A stretch of DNA of 64,000 nucleotides from Pseudomonas azerbaijanoccidentalis (GCF_019145495.1 NZ_JAHSTU010000005.1:62001-126000); one strand, 5' to 3'; counted from the stretch's first letter, positions 18,119 through 27,193 are shown. The notes: generated by a model from the sequence alone, not told the origin. Numbers and translations are program-made.

Positions 18119-18562
18119 GTGAAAAGCAAATTGCTGGGTGCCGCCCTGACCGCGTTTGTCGTGGGCGCCGGCCTCTATGGGCTCAACCGTTGGGAGCAGG
18201 TCGAAAACCAGCGCCAGGAAGCGGTGTGCAAGGCAAATCAGGACCATTTGAAAGACCTGGAAACCCAAGTACGGGCGATGACGGCCGGCTTGACCGTTGA
18301 GGCCTATGCCGAAGCGGAAAAAGCCGAAGCCGGCAAACTGGTTCGGGCGCTCGATACTGCCAGGAATGAAGCGGAGGTCAATGCGGTGATCGACGAACAC
18401 TCTGCCGCCGTTCAAGCGCAGATTGTCGCCGAAGATGCCGAGGTAAAGTCCCAGGGCGATCAGCCGTTCCTGGGCCAGGAGCTGAAGAAGCAGCGCATCA
18501 CCACTGACATCAAGCAGGAACTCAAACGGGCTGAAAAAGCGGTCGCCGATGCCTGTAACTGA
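18119..18562 (+). CDS. Small membrane-anchored coiled-coil protein of unknown function
   Basis: This 147-residue protein starts with GTG, preceded by GGGGTG. Residues 5-22 form one hydrophobic segment (LLGAALTAFVVGAGLYGL). The rest is charged and helical, rich in Ala, Glu, Lys and Gln, with two Cys residues (near 37 and at the penultimate position). I do not recognise the family. The layout suggests a single N-terminal anchor with a periplasmic helical domain. The codon use matches the neighbours and the frame is open throughout, so I take it as a real gene. Confidence 0.6.
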   Translation: MKSKLLGAALTAFVVGAGLYGLNRWEQVENQRQEAVCKANQDHLKDLETQVRAMTAGLTVEAYAEAEKAEAGKLVRALDTARNEAEVNAVIDEHSAAVQAQIVAEDAEVKSQGDQPFLGQELKKQRITTDIKQELKRAEKAVADACN

Positions 18563-18651
18563 TTGCTCATTACCGCTGGTCAGCTATTCAGCACCTTCGC
18601 GCCCTGCGCTCTTCAAACGCTGTACACCCCCTTCCCTGGAAGACGCCCATC

Positions 18652-18918
18652 ATGAACCGTAAAGCCGCCGTGCTCCTGCTGGCGAGCCTATTGTCGACCG
18701 GCTCGCTTGTTACCTTCGCCACTGAAAAAGCCACTGAAGAGGCCACCATTCCACCGAATGCGCTGCCGGGTATCCAGGCTGAATCCAAAGAGGAAAAAGC
18801 CGACAAAATAGGCGAAGAAGCAGCGGGCTCGAATTCGGGTGCTGATTCCAAAGCCGCGGAAAAAGACGCCGCCACGTCGAGCGGCTCGCCAGACGAAGTC
18901 AAGGAGCCGAAGCCGTAG
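18652..18918 (+). CDS. Small secreted charged protein of unknown function
   Basis: This 88-residue protein has a clear Sec signal peptide at about residues 1-23 (MNRKAAVLLLASLLSTGS then FATEKA). The remaining ~65 residues are low-complexity, rich in Glu, Lys, Ala and Ser with no Cys, Trp or Tyr. They are probably disordered. I do not recognise the family. It follows the membrane-anchored coiled-coil gene by 89 bases on the same strand, so the two may be co-expressed. Confidence 0.6.
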   Translation: MNRKAAVLLLASLLSTGSLVTFATEKATEEATIPPNALPGIQAESKEEKADKIGEEAAGSNSGADSKAAEKDAATSSGSPDEVKEPKP

Positions 18919-18935
18919 CGGCATTCGTTTGAACA

Positions 18936-18957
18936 GGTCGGGATGCCAATCCCGACC
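18936..18957 (+). terminator. Hairpin after the small secreted protein gene
   Basis: GGTCGGGA-TGCCAA-TCCCGACC is a perfect 8-6-8 inverted repeat 17 bases after the stop. No T tract follows, so it may be a weak or factor-assisted terminator or an mRNA 3' stabiliser. Confidence 0.5.
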
Positions 18958-19114
18958 GTGACACAGCTTGCCCGGACTGATTCGCTTGCGATAAAGCAGC
19001 CATATGCGTGAACTCCAGAACCAGTCAAAGGTTGAAGCGCGCGCAGCCGTCACCGCACCGAAGTGCGGCGATGGCGTACCGCTTGGTATTACCCGCGCGA
19101 TACGGCAGGCAGAA

Positions 19115-20089
19115 TCAGGAAGGGAACAGCTTACTCAGGCAACTGAGTTTTTTCTTATAGGAACGACGCGCTTCCAACGCCTCTTCGAGGGTAACCGCGA
19201 CAAAGCGGGCCTTCTGGTTAGGTTGCATCTGACCGATGAGGTCCAGGTCAGCACTGATCACCGTGCCGATCATGGCGTAGCCGCCGCCGGACACCGCATC
19301 ACGGTGCAGCACGATGGGTTCGAGCCCCGCAGGCACCTGGATCGAGCCAATCGGGTAGCAACTGTCGACAATGTTCGACGGATCGGAGCCGGCGCCGAAC
19401 GGTTGTTCACGGGGCTGAAAGCTCAGCGCGCTACCGCCCTTGAAGCGATAGCCGATACGGTCGGCTTCCGAACCGACGGTCCAGGCTTCGGCGAAAAAGC
19501 TGTCGGCCGCCGACGCCGTCAAGCGCTCGTAATACAAGCCTGGCACAACGCGCAGCGTGATTTCGCCGCCCAAGGACTGACGCAAGGCCATGGGCAGACT
19601 GGCACCGGCGCGGCTTTTGCCACTGGCGACTCCGACCGGCAATTCATCACCGGCAATCAAGCGACGGCCCTGAAAACCACCCAGCGCACCCAGCGCATAG
19701 GTCGAGCGACTGCCAAGCACCAACGGCACATCAATGCCACCGGCGACAGCCAGATAGGCCCTGGCGCCGGCCTTGGGAAAATCAAAGCGCAGCACTTGCC
19801 CGGCCTTCACGGTGAACGCGGTGTCGGGGTGCATGTCCACCCCATCGACCTTGGGCGTCATGTGCGCGCCGCACACCGCCACCAAAGCGTCTTGCTGGAA
19901 CTCCAGCTCAGGGCCAAGCAACGTACACTCCAATGCCGCCGCGCCCGCCGGGTTGCCGACCAATTGGTTGGCCGCGCTCAAGGCGTATTGATCGAGTGCG
20001 CCGGAAGGCGGGATACCCAAGTGGTAATAGCCTTCGCGCCCCAGGTCCTGCACCGATGTGGCGAGACCGGGTTTGAGTACCTTGATCAT
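19115..20089 (-). CDS. pxpC: PxpC/KipA-like subunit (5-oxoprolinase or carboxyltransferase half)
   Basis: This 324-residue protein begins MIKVLKPGLATSVQDLGREG, the signature start of KipA/PxpC proteins (core GLATSVQDLGREG). It has later PLVLGSRSTYALGALGG and GGGYAMIGTVISADL motifs. In other bacteria PxpABC hydrolyse 5-oxoproline with ATP. KipA-type domains also form half of the carboxyltransferase of urea carboxylase. It overlaps the PxpB gene by ATGA and is the last gene of a five-gene operon that also encodes a biotin carrier and a biotin carboxylase. Whether it acts in oxoproline cleavage or carboxylation here is open. Confidence 0.88.
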   Translation of the reverse strand: MIKVLKPGLATSVQDLGREGYYHLGIPPSGALDQYALSAANQLVGNPAGAAALECTLLGPELEFQQDALVAVCGAHMTPKVDGVDMHPDTAFTVKAGQVLRFDFPKAGARAYLAVAGGIDVPLVLGSRSTYALGALGGFQGRRLIAGDELPVGVASGKSRAGASLPMALRQSLGGEITLRVVPGLYYERLTASAADSFFAEAWTVGSEADRIGYRFKGGSALSFQPREQPFGAGSDPSNIVDSCYPIGSIQVPAGLEPIVLHRDAVSGGGYAMIGTVISADLDLIGQMQPNQKARFVAVTLEEALEARRSYKKKLSCLSKLFPS

Positions 20090-20958
20090 GCCAGCACCTC
20101 CTGCAACGACTTGGGATAGCCAACGGGGTCGGCCAAAAATGCATCCAGCGAGAACTCCACCGGACGAATCCGCAGATCAAACCGCCCGGCTTCCACCTCG
20201 GCGACGGCCTGGTCATAAGCCTCGCGATCCATAGGCTTGAACTGCACGATGTCACCTGGACGGAAAAACACCATGTGTTCCTTGAGGTACGCCAGAGTCT
20301 GTTGCGGGTCGTAGATCGGCGCCGGCGTGACGCCGAACATCTGATAACCACCGGCACCGCGCACCGAGTAAATGCAGCCGAAACAACCGCCGTGGCCCAG
20401 GGTCAGTTTCGGTGTGTCGGTGCGTGGCCGCAGGTACTTGGGCACCTGCAACTGACGCTCGCGCTCGACCATCTGAAACATGAACGGCAGGCCTGCGACA
20501 AAACCCACCATCGAGACGAACCACGGCGCACCACTGTGGGCGGCGATGAACGCCTCGACATCCGCCAGGCCGTTGATCCGTGCGGCGTATTCCAGGTCCG
20601 TGGCGCTCGGGTCCTGATGGCGGTCGCGAAAACGCATCAGGGTTTCGTGGGTCCAGGGATCGTTGTAAAGCACTGGAATCTCGATGATCCGCGTGTGCAA
20701 GGTGCGTTCGGCGACGGCTTCGGCCTCTGCACCTTTTACCGCTTCGAGCAGTGCATAAGGGGCGATGCGGTCCGGGTCAAAACGAATCTGGAACGACGCA
20801 TTGGCCAGGCACACGTCCAGTACCCCGTCGAGGGCCAGGCGTTCGACCGCGCGGGTTACTGCCATGCCCTTGAAGAACGCTTCAAGGGACATGCTGTCAC
20901 TGACCTCGGCAAACAAATGTTCATCGGCGCCAAAGCTGTAGCGGATTGGATTGCTCAT
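20086..20958 (-). CDS. pxpB: PxpB/KipI-like subunit
   Basis: This 290-residue protein belongs to the KipI/PxpB (carboxyltransferase domain 1) family. It contains VPVLYNDP-type IEIPVLYND near 115, FVAGLPFMF near 170, and GHGGCFGCIYSVRGAGGYQMFGVTPAPIYD near 215 (core GAGGYQMFGVTP). It is longer than the ~220-residue Bacillus KipI. The start and stop codons overlap the flanking genes by ATGA on both sides, giving strong evidence for a fixed stoichiometry with AccC-like and PxpC-like partners. Confidence 0.88.
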   Translation of the reverse strand: MSNPIRYSFGADEHLFAEVSDSMSLEAFFKGMAVTRAVERLALDGVLDVCLANASFQIRFDPDRIAPYALLEAVKGAEAEAVAERTLHTRIIEIPVLYNDPWTHETLMRFRDRHQDPSATDLEYAARINGLADVEAFIAAHSGAPWFVSMVGFVAGLPFMFQMVERERQLQVPKYLRPRTDTPKLTLGHGGCFGCIYSVRGAGGYQMFGVTPAPIYDPQQTLAYLKEHMVFFRPGDIVQFKPMDREAYDQAVAEVEAGRFDLRIRPVEFSLDAFLADPVGYPKSLQEVLA

Positions 20959-22328
20959 GCTTCACCTCCGCTACGGCGCTCGGCCAGCCAGGTTTCAAGG
21001 GTGCCGGTATGGAAATCGGCGCTGTGCAGCCATGATTGTTCCAGCAATTCGCCGTGCAGCGACAATGTGCTGGCCATACCGGTCAGCGTGGTCTGCTCCA
21101 CTGCCAGCCGGGCACGGGCCAACGCTTCGGCGCGGTCGCGACCGTGGACGATCAGTTTGGCCAACAACGAGTCATAGTAAGGCGGCACGCGATAGCCTTG
21201 ATAGAGATGGGTGTCGACCCGCACGCCTTCGCCTTGCGGCCAAATCAACGCATCCACTACCCCTGGGCTTGGGAAGAAATCCCTGGCCGGGTCTTCTGCG
21301 TTCAAGCGCATCTGCAAGGCAGCACCATTGAGCTGGATGTCACTTTGCTTGAGACCCAACGGCTCGCCACCGGCAATGCGCAACATCGCCTGCACCAGAT
21401 CGATCCCGGTGATCAGCTCGCTAACCGGATGCTCCACCTGAATTCGCGTGTTCATTTCAATGAAGAAAAATTCGCCGGTGGCGTCGTCATACAGGTATTC
21501 CAGGGTTCCGGCGCCCTTGTAGCCCAAGGACTCGGTCAAGCGAACCGCACTGGCACAGAGTGTCTCGCGCTGCTGCTGACTGAGGACTGGCGACGGCGCT
21601 TCTTCAAAGATCTTCTGCCGCCGACGCTGTAGCGAACACTCGCGCTCGAACAGGTGCACGGCATGCTGACCATCGCCCAATACCTGCACTTCAATGTGCC
21701 GGGCCTTGCTGATAAAACGCTCCAGGTACACCGCGCCATTGCCGAATGCCGCTTGGGCATCGCGCTGGGAACGAGGGAATTCTTCGCTCAGTTGCTCGGC
21801 GTTTTCCGCCAGGCGAATTCCGCGCCCTCCACCACCGGCCGAGGCTTTGATCAACAGCGGGAAGCCAACGGATTCGGCAGCCTTGAGTGCGGACGCCAGA
21901 TCAAACAGCTCACCGGGCGATCCCGGCACCACCGGTACGCCGGCCTCTTGTGCGGTACGCCGCGCTTCAGCCTTATCGCCCATGCGCCGGATTGTCTCCG
22001 GGCTCGGCCCGACAAAAATTGCCCCGGCGGCAAGAACCGCCTCGGCAAAGTCGGCGTTCTCCGACAGAAAGCCGTAACCGGGGTGAACCGCATTGGCGCC
22101 CGTGGCTTGCAGGGCGCCGAGCAAGGCTTCGACGTTCAGATAACTTTTGTCGGCGCGGGCCGGGCCGAGAATGTGGACCTCGTCAGCCAGGCGCGCCGCC
22201 TGGGAGTCAACGTCAGCCTCGCTGCACGCCGCCACCGTGGGGATCCCCAATGCCTTGGCAGCATGGATGATTCGCACGGCGATTTCGCCACGGTTGGCGA
22301 TCAGTAACTTATGAATACCTTGAGTCAT
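20955..22328 (-). CDS. Biotin carboxylase subunit (AccC-like)
   Basis: This 457-residue ATP-grasp enzyme carboxylates biotin using ATP and bicarbonate. It starts KLLIANRGEIAVRI, has the glycine-rich ATP-binding loop KASAGGGGRGI near 160, and the catalytic FIEMNTRIQVEHPVSE segment near 285. I prefer the ATG with GAGG 8 bases upstream. A second ATG six codons earlier overlaps the stop of the carrier gene. No accA/accD is present. In this operon the only candidate carboxyltransferase is the PxpB/PxpC-like pair, unlike the housekeeping fatty-acid accBC set. Confidence 0.92.
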   Translation of the reverse strand: MTQGIHKLLIANRGEIAVRIIHAAKALGIPTVAACSEADVDSQAARLADEVHILGPARADKSYLNVEALLGALQATGANAVHPGYGFLSENADFAEAVLAAGAIFVGPSPETIRRMGDKAEARRTAQEAGVPVVPGSPGELFDLASALKAAESVGFPLLIKASAGGGGRGIRLAENAEQLSEEFPRSQRDAQAAFGNGAVYLERFISKARHIEVQVLGDGQHAVHLFERECSLQRRRQKIFEEAPSPVLSQQQRETLCASAVRLTESLGYKGAGTLEYLYDDATGEFFFIEMNTRIQVEHPVSELITGIDLVQAMLRIAGGEPLGLKQSDIQLNGAALQMRLNAEDPARDFFPSPGVVDALIWPQGEGVRVDTHLYQGYRVPPYYDSLLAKLIVHGRDRAEALARARLAVEQTTLTGMASTLSLHGELLEQSWLHSADFHTGTLETWLAERRSGGEA

Positions 22329-22338
22329 GATCTCGCCC

Positions 22339-22584
22339 TCACTCATCGTCGAGCGTTGCGATGACCTGACCCGGTTCCACCGGGTCGCCGTCTTCTACCA
22401 GAAAGGCACCAAGGCGACCCGTCGTCCCGGCGGTCAGTTCGGAAAACTGCTTCATGACTTCGATCAGTCCAATCACCGTGTCGGCAGTGACGTGCGCGCC
22501 CACTTCGACGTAGTTTGCTGATTCAGGCGTGGCTTTGCGGTAGAAGGTCCCCGGCAACGGGGTAATAACGGAGTGTTCGGCCAT
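22339..22584 (-). CDS. Biotin carboxyl carrier protein (short AccB-like)
   Basis: This 81-residue protein is a minimal biotinyl domain. The biotin-accepting lysine is Lys45 in IEVMKQF, a variant of the usual EAMKM. It lacks the Pro/Ala-rich linker and N-terminal region of normal AccB, which is about twice as long. It sits between pxpA and the biotin carboxylase gene and would carry carboxybiotin to the acceptor enzyme of this operon. Confidence 0.88.
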   Translation of the reverse strand: MAEHSVITPLPGTFYRKATPESANYVEVGAHVTADTVIGLIEVMKQFSELTAGTTGRLGAFLVEDGDPVEPGQVIATLDDE

Positions 22585-22677
22585 GTCTGTTCCTCTTGGA
22601 GTAGTTGTAGAAAGGCAGGCAAAAAATAAAACGGTGCTCAGACCCCAGCGTCTCGGGTGCCGGGTGTCCAGATGTTT

Positions 22678-23436
22678 TCAGCGCGGTGCGCGCACGATGA
22701 TTCCGGCGTCGTCGAGGGCCTTGCGCGTGGCTTCGACCAACGCCAGCGCACCCGGCGTGTCGCTGTGCAAACAGATGGAATCGAATTCGATTGCCAGGTC
22801 CTCGCCTTCGACTGTGCGCACCACGCCTTCCTGACAGGCACGCAACACCCGAGCAGCGACTTGGGCCGGGTCGTAAGCGCGGACATTGCGGGTAAACACG
22901 ATCGAGCCGCTGAGGTCGTACTCGCGGTCGGCATAGAACTCGCGGATCACCGGCTGGCCGAGCTCTTTGGCCACTCGCCAGATCACCGAATCGGGCATGC
23001 AATACAGCAGCAGTTCCGGTTCCAGACGCTGGAGGTTTTCCACCAGCAGGCGAGCCGCCTCTTCATCCCGTGCCAAGTGCATGTAGAGCGCGCCGTGGGG
23101 TTTGATGTGTTGCAGCGCTACACCTTGAACCCGGGCGAGTTCACGCAAGGCGCCCAACTGATAGAGCATGTCGTCAACCAGCTCCTGGGCCGGCGCATTG
23201 ATGTGCCGGCGACCGAAACCGACCAGGTCGCGAAACCCCGGATGCGCACCGATGGCCACCCCCAGACGCTTGGCGTGTTCAACCGTGCGACGCATGGTGC
23301 CGGGATCGCCGGCATGAAAACCGGTGGCGATGTTGGCTGAACTGATGAAGCCCATCAGCTCGTTGTCGACGCCATCGCCGATGGTCCATGGACCGAAGCC
23401 TTCGCCCATGTCCGAATTGAAATCTACTGCCTGCAT
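22678..23436 (-). CDS. pxpA: PxpA (LamB/YcsF family) subunit
   Basis: This 252-residue LamB/YcsF-family protein begins with DFNSDMGEGFGPW, the family's N-terminal signature. It shows IATGFHAGDP near 37, IGAHPGFRD near 60 and HIKPHGALYMHLARD near 110. PxpA is one component of the ATP-dependent 5-oxoprolinase PxpABC. AGGAG lies 8 bases before the chosen ATG; longer in-frame readings lack such a site. It is the first gene of the leftward operon and faces the LysR gene across a 125-base promoter region. Confidence 0.9.
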   Translation of the reverse strand: MQAVDFNSDMGEGFGPWTIGDGVDNELMGFISSANIATGFHAGDPGTMRRTVEHAKRLGVAIGAHPGFRDLVGFGRRHINAPAQELVDDMLYQLGALRELARVQGVALQHIKPHGALYMHLARDEEAARLLVENLQRLEPELLLYCMPDSVIWRVAKELGQPVIREFYADREYDLSGSIVFTRNVRAYDPAQVAARVLRACQEGVVRTVEGEDLAIEFDSICLHSDTPGALALVEATRKALDDAGIIVRAPR

Positions 23437-23519
23437 GACGCTTGCTCCTGACGCTTGTGACTTCATGCAGGCCACGTTAAATTCCCGCTAACCCCTTGGG
23501 AAGATCTATTAACAGATAG

Positions 23520-23543
23520 GGTATCTTCTGAAAATCAGATACC
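23520..23543. promoter_or_regulatory. Inverted repeat, probable LysR operator of the pxp operon
   Basis: GGTATCT-N10-AGATACC is a perfect interrupted palindrome between pxpA and the divergent LysR gene, ending 18 bases before the LysR start codon. Its size and position suit a LysR recognition site. Confidence 0.65.
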
Positions 23544-23561
23544 TCATCGACAGGAGTTTTC

Positions 23562-24479
23562 ATGTCACTGACCCTGCGTCAGGTTCGCTATTTCGTCGCG
23601 ACCGCCGAGATCGGGCAGATCTCGCAAGCGGCAATTCACCTGAACATTTCCCAATCAGCGGTGACCACCGCAATCAAGGAGCTGGAAGGCATCCTCGGCA
23701 CGCTACTGTTCCAGCGCTCGGCCCAAGGCATGAGCCTGACCGATGCCGGGCGGCACTTTCTGAATCGGGCCTATGTGATTTTGCGCAGCGTCGACGACGC
23801 CCTGAACAGCCCGTTGCCCGATGTGCGTGCCAGCGGCCTGCTGCGGTTGGCGGCCAGCTACACGGTGATCGGTTACTTTCTGCCGCATCACCTGCAACGC
23901 CTGGAACACTGGCACCCTGACGTGTCCATTGAAGTGCACGAGCAAGAACGTGAGGCCATTGAACAAGGCCTGCTGGAAGGCCGATTCGACATGGCGGTGG
24001 TACTCACCGCTAACCTCACCCATCCGGACATCGGCTCGGAAACGCTGTTCAATTCCGAACGCCGGTTATGGCTGCCCAGCCATCACCCGCTGTGCGAACG
24101 TTCGGCCGTCAGCCTCGCCGATGTCGCCAGAGAACCCTACATCCTGCTGACCGTCGACGAAGCCGAACAAAGCGCGATGCGCTACTGGGAACACGCACAC
24201 CAACGGCCCAACGTGAGGGTGCGCACCAGTTCCGTAGAGGCCGTTCGCAGCATGGTGGCCAACGGCAGCGGCGTGGCGATTCTCTCGGACCTTGTGCACC
24301 GTCCCTGGTCGCTGGAAGGCAAACGCATCGAAACCGTGACCATCACTGACAAAGTGACGCCCATGAGCGTCGGCCTGGCCTGGCATCGCGAGCGCGAGTT
24401 CAGCCCGGCGATGCACGCGTTTCGCAATTACTTCCACGATGCCTTTCTGGCGCCACAGCAATTGTCCGCGCGGCGCTGA
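23562..24479 (+). CDS. LysR family regulator of the pxp operon
   Basis: This 305-residue LysR-type regulator has the winged helix at residues 3-62 (LRQVRYFVATAEIGQISQAA, then SQSAVTTAIKELE) and a substrate-binding domain from about 90. It is divergent from the pxpA-accB-accC-pxpB-pxpC operon, with a 24-base interrupted palindrome between them, so it probably controls that operon and itself. The effector is unknown. CAGGAG precedes the ATG. Confidence 0.9.
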   Translation: MSLTLRQVRYFVATAEIGQISQAAIHLNISQSAVTTAIKELEGILGTLLFQRSAQGMSLTDAGRHFLNRAYVILRSVDDALNSPLPDVRASGLLRLAASYTVIGYFLPHHLQRLEHWHPDVSIEVHEQEREAIEQGLLEGRFDMAVVLTANLTHPDIGSETLFNSERRLWLPSHHPLCERSAVSLADVAREPYILLTVDEAEQSAMRYWEHAHQRPNVRVRTSSVEAVRSMVANGSGVAILSDLVHRPWSLEGKRIETVTITDKVTPMSVGLAWHREREFSPAMHAFRNYFHDAFLAPQQLSARR

Positions 24480-24624
24480 AAGTAATCTAAGGAATTGAAA
24501 CCAGCGCAGTTGTGGCCGATGTTATCGGTCCAGCCGATTCAAACCTGCGAATTATCGATTTGTGCAGTCGATGCCGGGCCGCGAGCATGGAGTCACTTCC
24601 AACAACAAAAACAAAGGACCCGCC

Positions 24625-25716
24625 ATGACTGCCCGATTCCACAATCCCGTCGATACCCGTTTCGGCTGGGGTAGCCTCCAGGAACTTGTGTCGATCACCG
24701 AAAACCAGACAGTCGCCCTTGTCACTTTTCCCGAAGCCCGCGCACTGGGATTGGTCGATCGCCTCCAGGCCTTGCTCGGCGATCGGCTGGTGTATGTGAT
24801 CGAAGATGTCCAGCCCAATCCGGATGTGGCTCAACTGCGCGGGACTTATGAGCGCTTTTGGCAAGAGGCTGGAGACTGCCACACCGTGCTCGCAGTCGGC
24901 GGCGGCAGTGCCATCGATACAGCCAAGGCGTTGATCGTGGGCACTGAGTCGGGGCGTTTTGATGAACTGCTCGCGTTGCTGGCCACGGGCAAGCCGTTTT
25001 CCCCGGCGCGCAGCAAGTTGCTGATCGCCGCACCGACCACGGCGGGCACCGGCAGCGAAGTCACGCCTTGGGCAACGATCTGGGACTCTGCCAGCCACAA
25101 AAAGTACTCGCTGCATCTGGAATGCACCTGGCCCAAGGTGGCAATCGTCGACCCGGAGCTGATGCTGACCGTGCCTGGCAGCGTCACGATCTCGACGGGG
25201 CTGGATGCCCTGTCCCATGCGCTGGAGTCGGTCTGGAACATCAACGCCAACCCGATTTCCGACACCTTCGCCATTTCTGCCATCTCGGACATTCTGGAGT
25301 GCTTGCCATTGCTGCGCCGTGACCTGTCCAACAAGGAACTGCGTTGCCGCATGGCCTTGGCAGCCCTGAAAGCAGGGTTGGCGTTTTCCAATACGAAGAC
25401 GGCACTGGCCCATTCCATTTCCTACGAAATGACTTTGCACCACGGCCTGCCCCATGGCATCGCCTGCTCGTTTACCTTGCCGCTGGTCCTGGGTCTTGCG
25501 TGGGGGCATGACGCCGCACGTGATCGCACGCTCCAGTTCATTTTCGGCAATGACCTGCACAAAGCCCAGGACCGGCTCCGCGCATTCCTGCACAGCCTCG
25601 ACGTAAAGACAGAGTTCGCCGATTACGGCGTCACGGCCGCCGAGGCGCAACAAATGATTGATTTCGCGATGCAAGGTGCGCGCGGCAAAAACTTCATCGG
25701 TTCCCAAGCGGCCTAG
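24625..25716 (+). CDS. Phosphonate-associated iron-containing alcohol dehydrogenase
   Basis: This 363-residue group III alcohol dehydrogenase has the nucleotide-binding motif GGGSAIDTAK at residues 92-101. Its metal ligands Asp194, His198, His263 and His277 match those of FucO. It most resembles the phosphonate-metabolism iron ADH group that interconverts phosphonoacetaldehyde and 2-hydroxyethylphosphonate. The start was set at the ATG after AAAGGA; 21 upstream in-frame codons look non-coding. It heads a cluster with an OPA-type transporter, a LysR regulator and phosphonoacetaldehyde hydrolase. Oxidation of hydroxyethylphosphonate feeding PhnX is my inference. Confidence 0.82.
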   Translation: MTARFHNPVDTRFGWGSLQELVSITENQTVALVTFPEARALGLVDRLQALLGDRLVYVIEDVQPNPDVAQLRGTYERFWQEAGDCHTVLAVGGGSAIDTAKALIVGTESGRFDELLALLATGKPFSPARSKLLIAAPTTAGTGSEVTPWATIWDSASHKKYSLHLECTWPKVAIVDPELMLTVPGSVTISTGLDALSHALESVWNINANPISDTFAISAISDILECLPLLRRDLSNKELRCRMALAALKAGLAFSNTKTALAHSISYEMTLHHGLPHGIACSFTLPLVLGLAWGHDAARDRTLQFIFGNDLHKAQDRLRAFLHSLDVKTEFADYGVTAAEAQQMIDFAMQGARGKNFIGSQAA

Positions 25717-25843
25717 GGCCGCCAGCCCCACGACACAGCACTGCCAGCGGCGTAACGAGCCGCGACGATTTCCTGCAGCACCTCAAAAAGAGTGCACCCC
25801 GCGACGCAAGTTGCAGGGAACCAACAAGAATAAGGAAAAGATC

Positions 25844-27139
25844 ATGAATCGTGCCCAAACCATGCCAGGTCTTGCCGTCCACACTTCATCGTTCCGCGTC
25901 GCCCAGTGGCGCATGCTGCTGGCCGCGATGTTCTGTTACCTGTTTTTCTACACCGGGCGGCAGACGTTCGGTTTCGCTATCCCGGGTATCCAGGCCGAAT
26001 TCGGCTTTACCAAGGAACACCTCGGCTGGGTATCGGCCGCCATGCTTTGGGCGTACGCGATTGGCCAGGCCATCAACGGCAACCTGGCCGACAAATTCGG
26101 TGGCCGCCGCATCATGACCCTCGGCGCAGTGCTGTCCTGCGGCGCCAACTGGGTGACCAGCTTCGCCAGCGGCTTTGCCGGCCTGATCCTGCCCTGGGGC
26201 ATCAACGGCTACTTTCAGGCATTGGGTTGGGCGCCGGGCAGTCGACTGATCTCCAATTGGTGGAGCACGGGCGAGCGCGGAAAGGTGTATGGCTTGTATG
26301 TGTTCGCGGCCGGTTGTGCGTCCGTCCTGTCCTACGTCACCTCGATCGTTGTGCTGGAAGTGATGCAACTGGAGTGGCGCTGGATCTTCCGTTTGCCGGT
26401 ATTGCTGATGTTGGCCGGCGGCATCATCTTTTACCTGGTGGCCCGCGAGCGCCCGCAGGACATGGGTTTTGAACCCCTGGCCGACACGGGCGTGGCCAAC
26501 GCTGATGACAAAAACCACGAAGTGGCCCACGGCGAAACCGAGACCTCGGCGCAACGTTACAAAGCGGTTCTGAAGAACTTTCGCCTGATCATCGCGGCGT
26601 TGTCCTTGGGCTTCCAGAACGCCGCCCGCTATGGCTTGATCGTTTGGGTGCCGGTGCATTTCCTGGGTGCCAACTGGAAAAGCGGCGACAGCATGATCGA
26701 TCCGAAATGGATCACCGTCGCCCTGCCGGTCGGCATGGCCATCGGCGCCCTCAGCAACGGCTGGATCTCGGACAAGCTGTTCGGCTCCAAACGCTACCTG
26801 GCGATCATGCTCTATATGGTCCTCGGCGCCGCCACCAGCCTGTGGATGTGGACCCTGGCGCCGCACAGTGCAACCGGCCTTGTGGCACTGTTTCTGTGCG
26901 GGTTCTTCGTCTACGGCCCGGCTTCCAGTTTCTGGGCGCTGTGCCCCGACCTGGTGGGTGCCAAGCGCGCCGGCACAGCCACCGGTGTGATGAACTTTTC
27001 GTCCTATCTGTTCGCCGGCCTGGCGGAACCGCTGATCGGCAGTATGCTCGACACTACCGGCGATACGTCGTTGATCTTCATCGTGGTCACGACGGCTTGT
27101 TTGTGCAGCGCAGCGGTCGCGCTGTTCATCAGGCGCTGA
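25844..27139 (+). CDS. MFS transporter of organophosphate/phosphonate type
   Basis: This 431-residue inner-membrane protein has about 12 hydrophobic segments. The first contains YLFFYTGRQTFGFAIPGIQ (core FYTGRQTFGFA), resembling the start of the organophosphate:phosphate antiporter group (GlpT/UhpT-like). The MFS loop GNLADKFGGRRIM is near residue 80. AAGGA lies 7 bases before the chosen ATG. Context suggests import of a phosphonate, for example 2-hydroxyethylphosphonate or 2-aminoethylphosphonate. The family itself does not fix the substrate. Confidence 0.85.
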   Translation: MNRAQTMPGLAVHTSSFRVAQWRMLLAAMFCYLFFYTGRQTFGFAIPGIQAEFGFTKEHLGWVSAAMLWAYAIGQAINGNLADKFGGRRIMTLGAVLSCGANWVTSFASGFAGLILPWGINGYFQALGWAPGSRLISNWWSTGERGKVYGLYVFAAGCASVLSYVTSIVVLEVMQLEWRWIFRLPVLLMLAGGIIFYLVARERPQDMGFEPLADTGVANADDKNHEVAHGETETSAQRYKAVLKNFRLIIAALSLGFQNAARYGLIVWVPVHFLGANWKSGDSMIDPKWITVALPVGMAIGALSNGWISDKLFGSKRYLAIMLYMVLGAATSLWMWTLAPHSATGLVALFLCGFFVYGPASSFWALCPDLVGAKRAGTATGVMNFSSYLFAGLAEPLIGSMLDTTGDTSLIFIVVTTACLCSAAVALFIRR

Positions 27140-27193
27140 CAGCCGGCAAACCGGTTTGAACCACAAGCGACGACTCAGGAACAGGATCATTTC

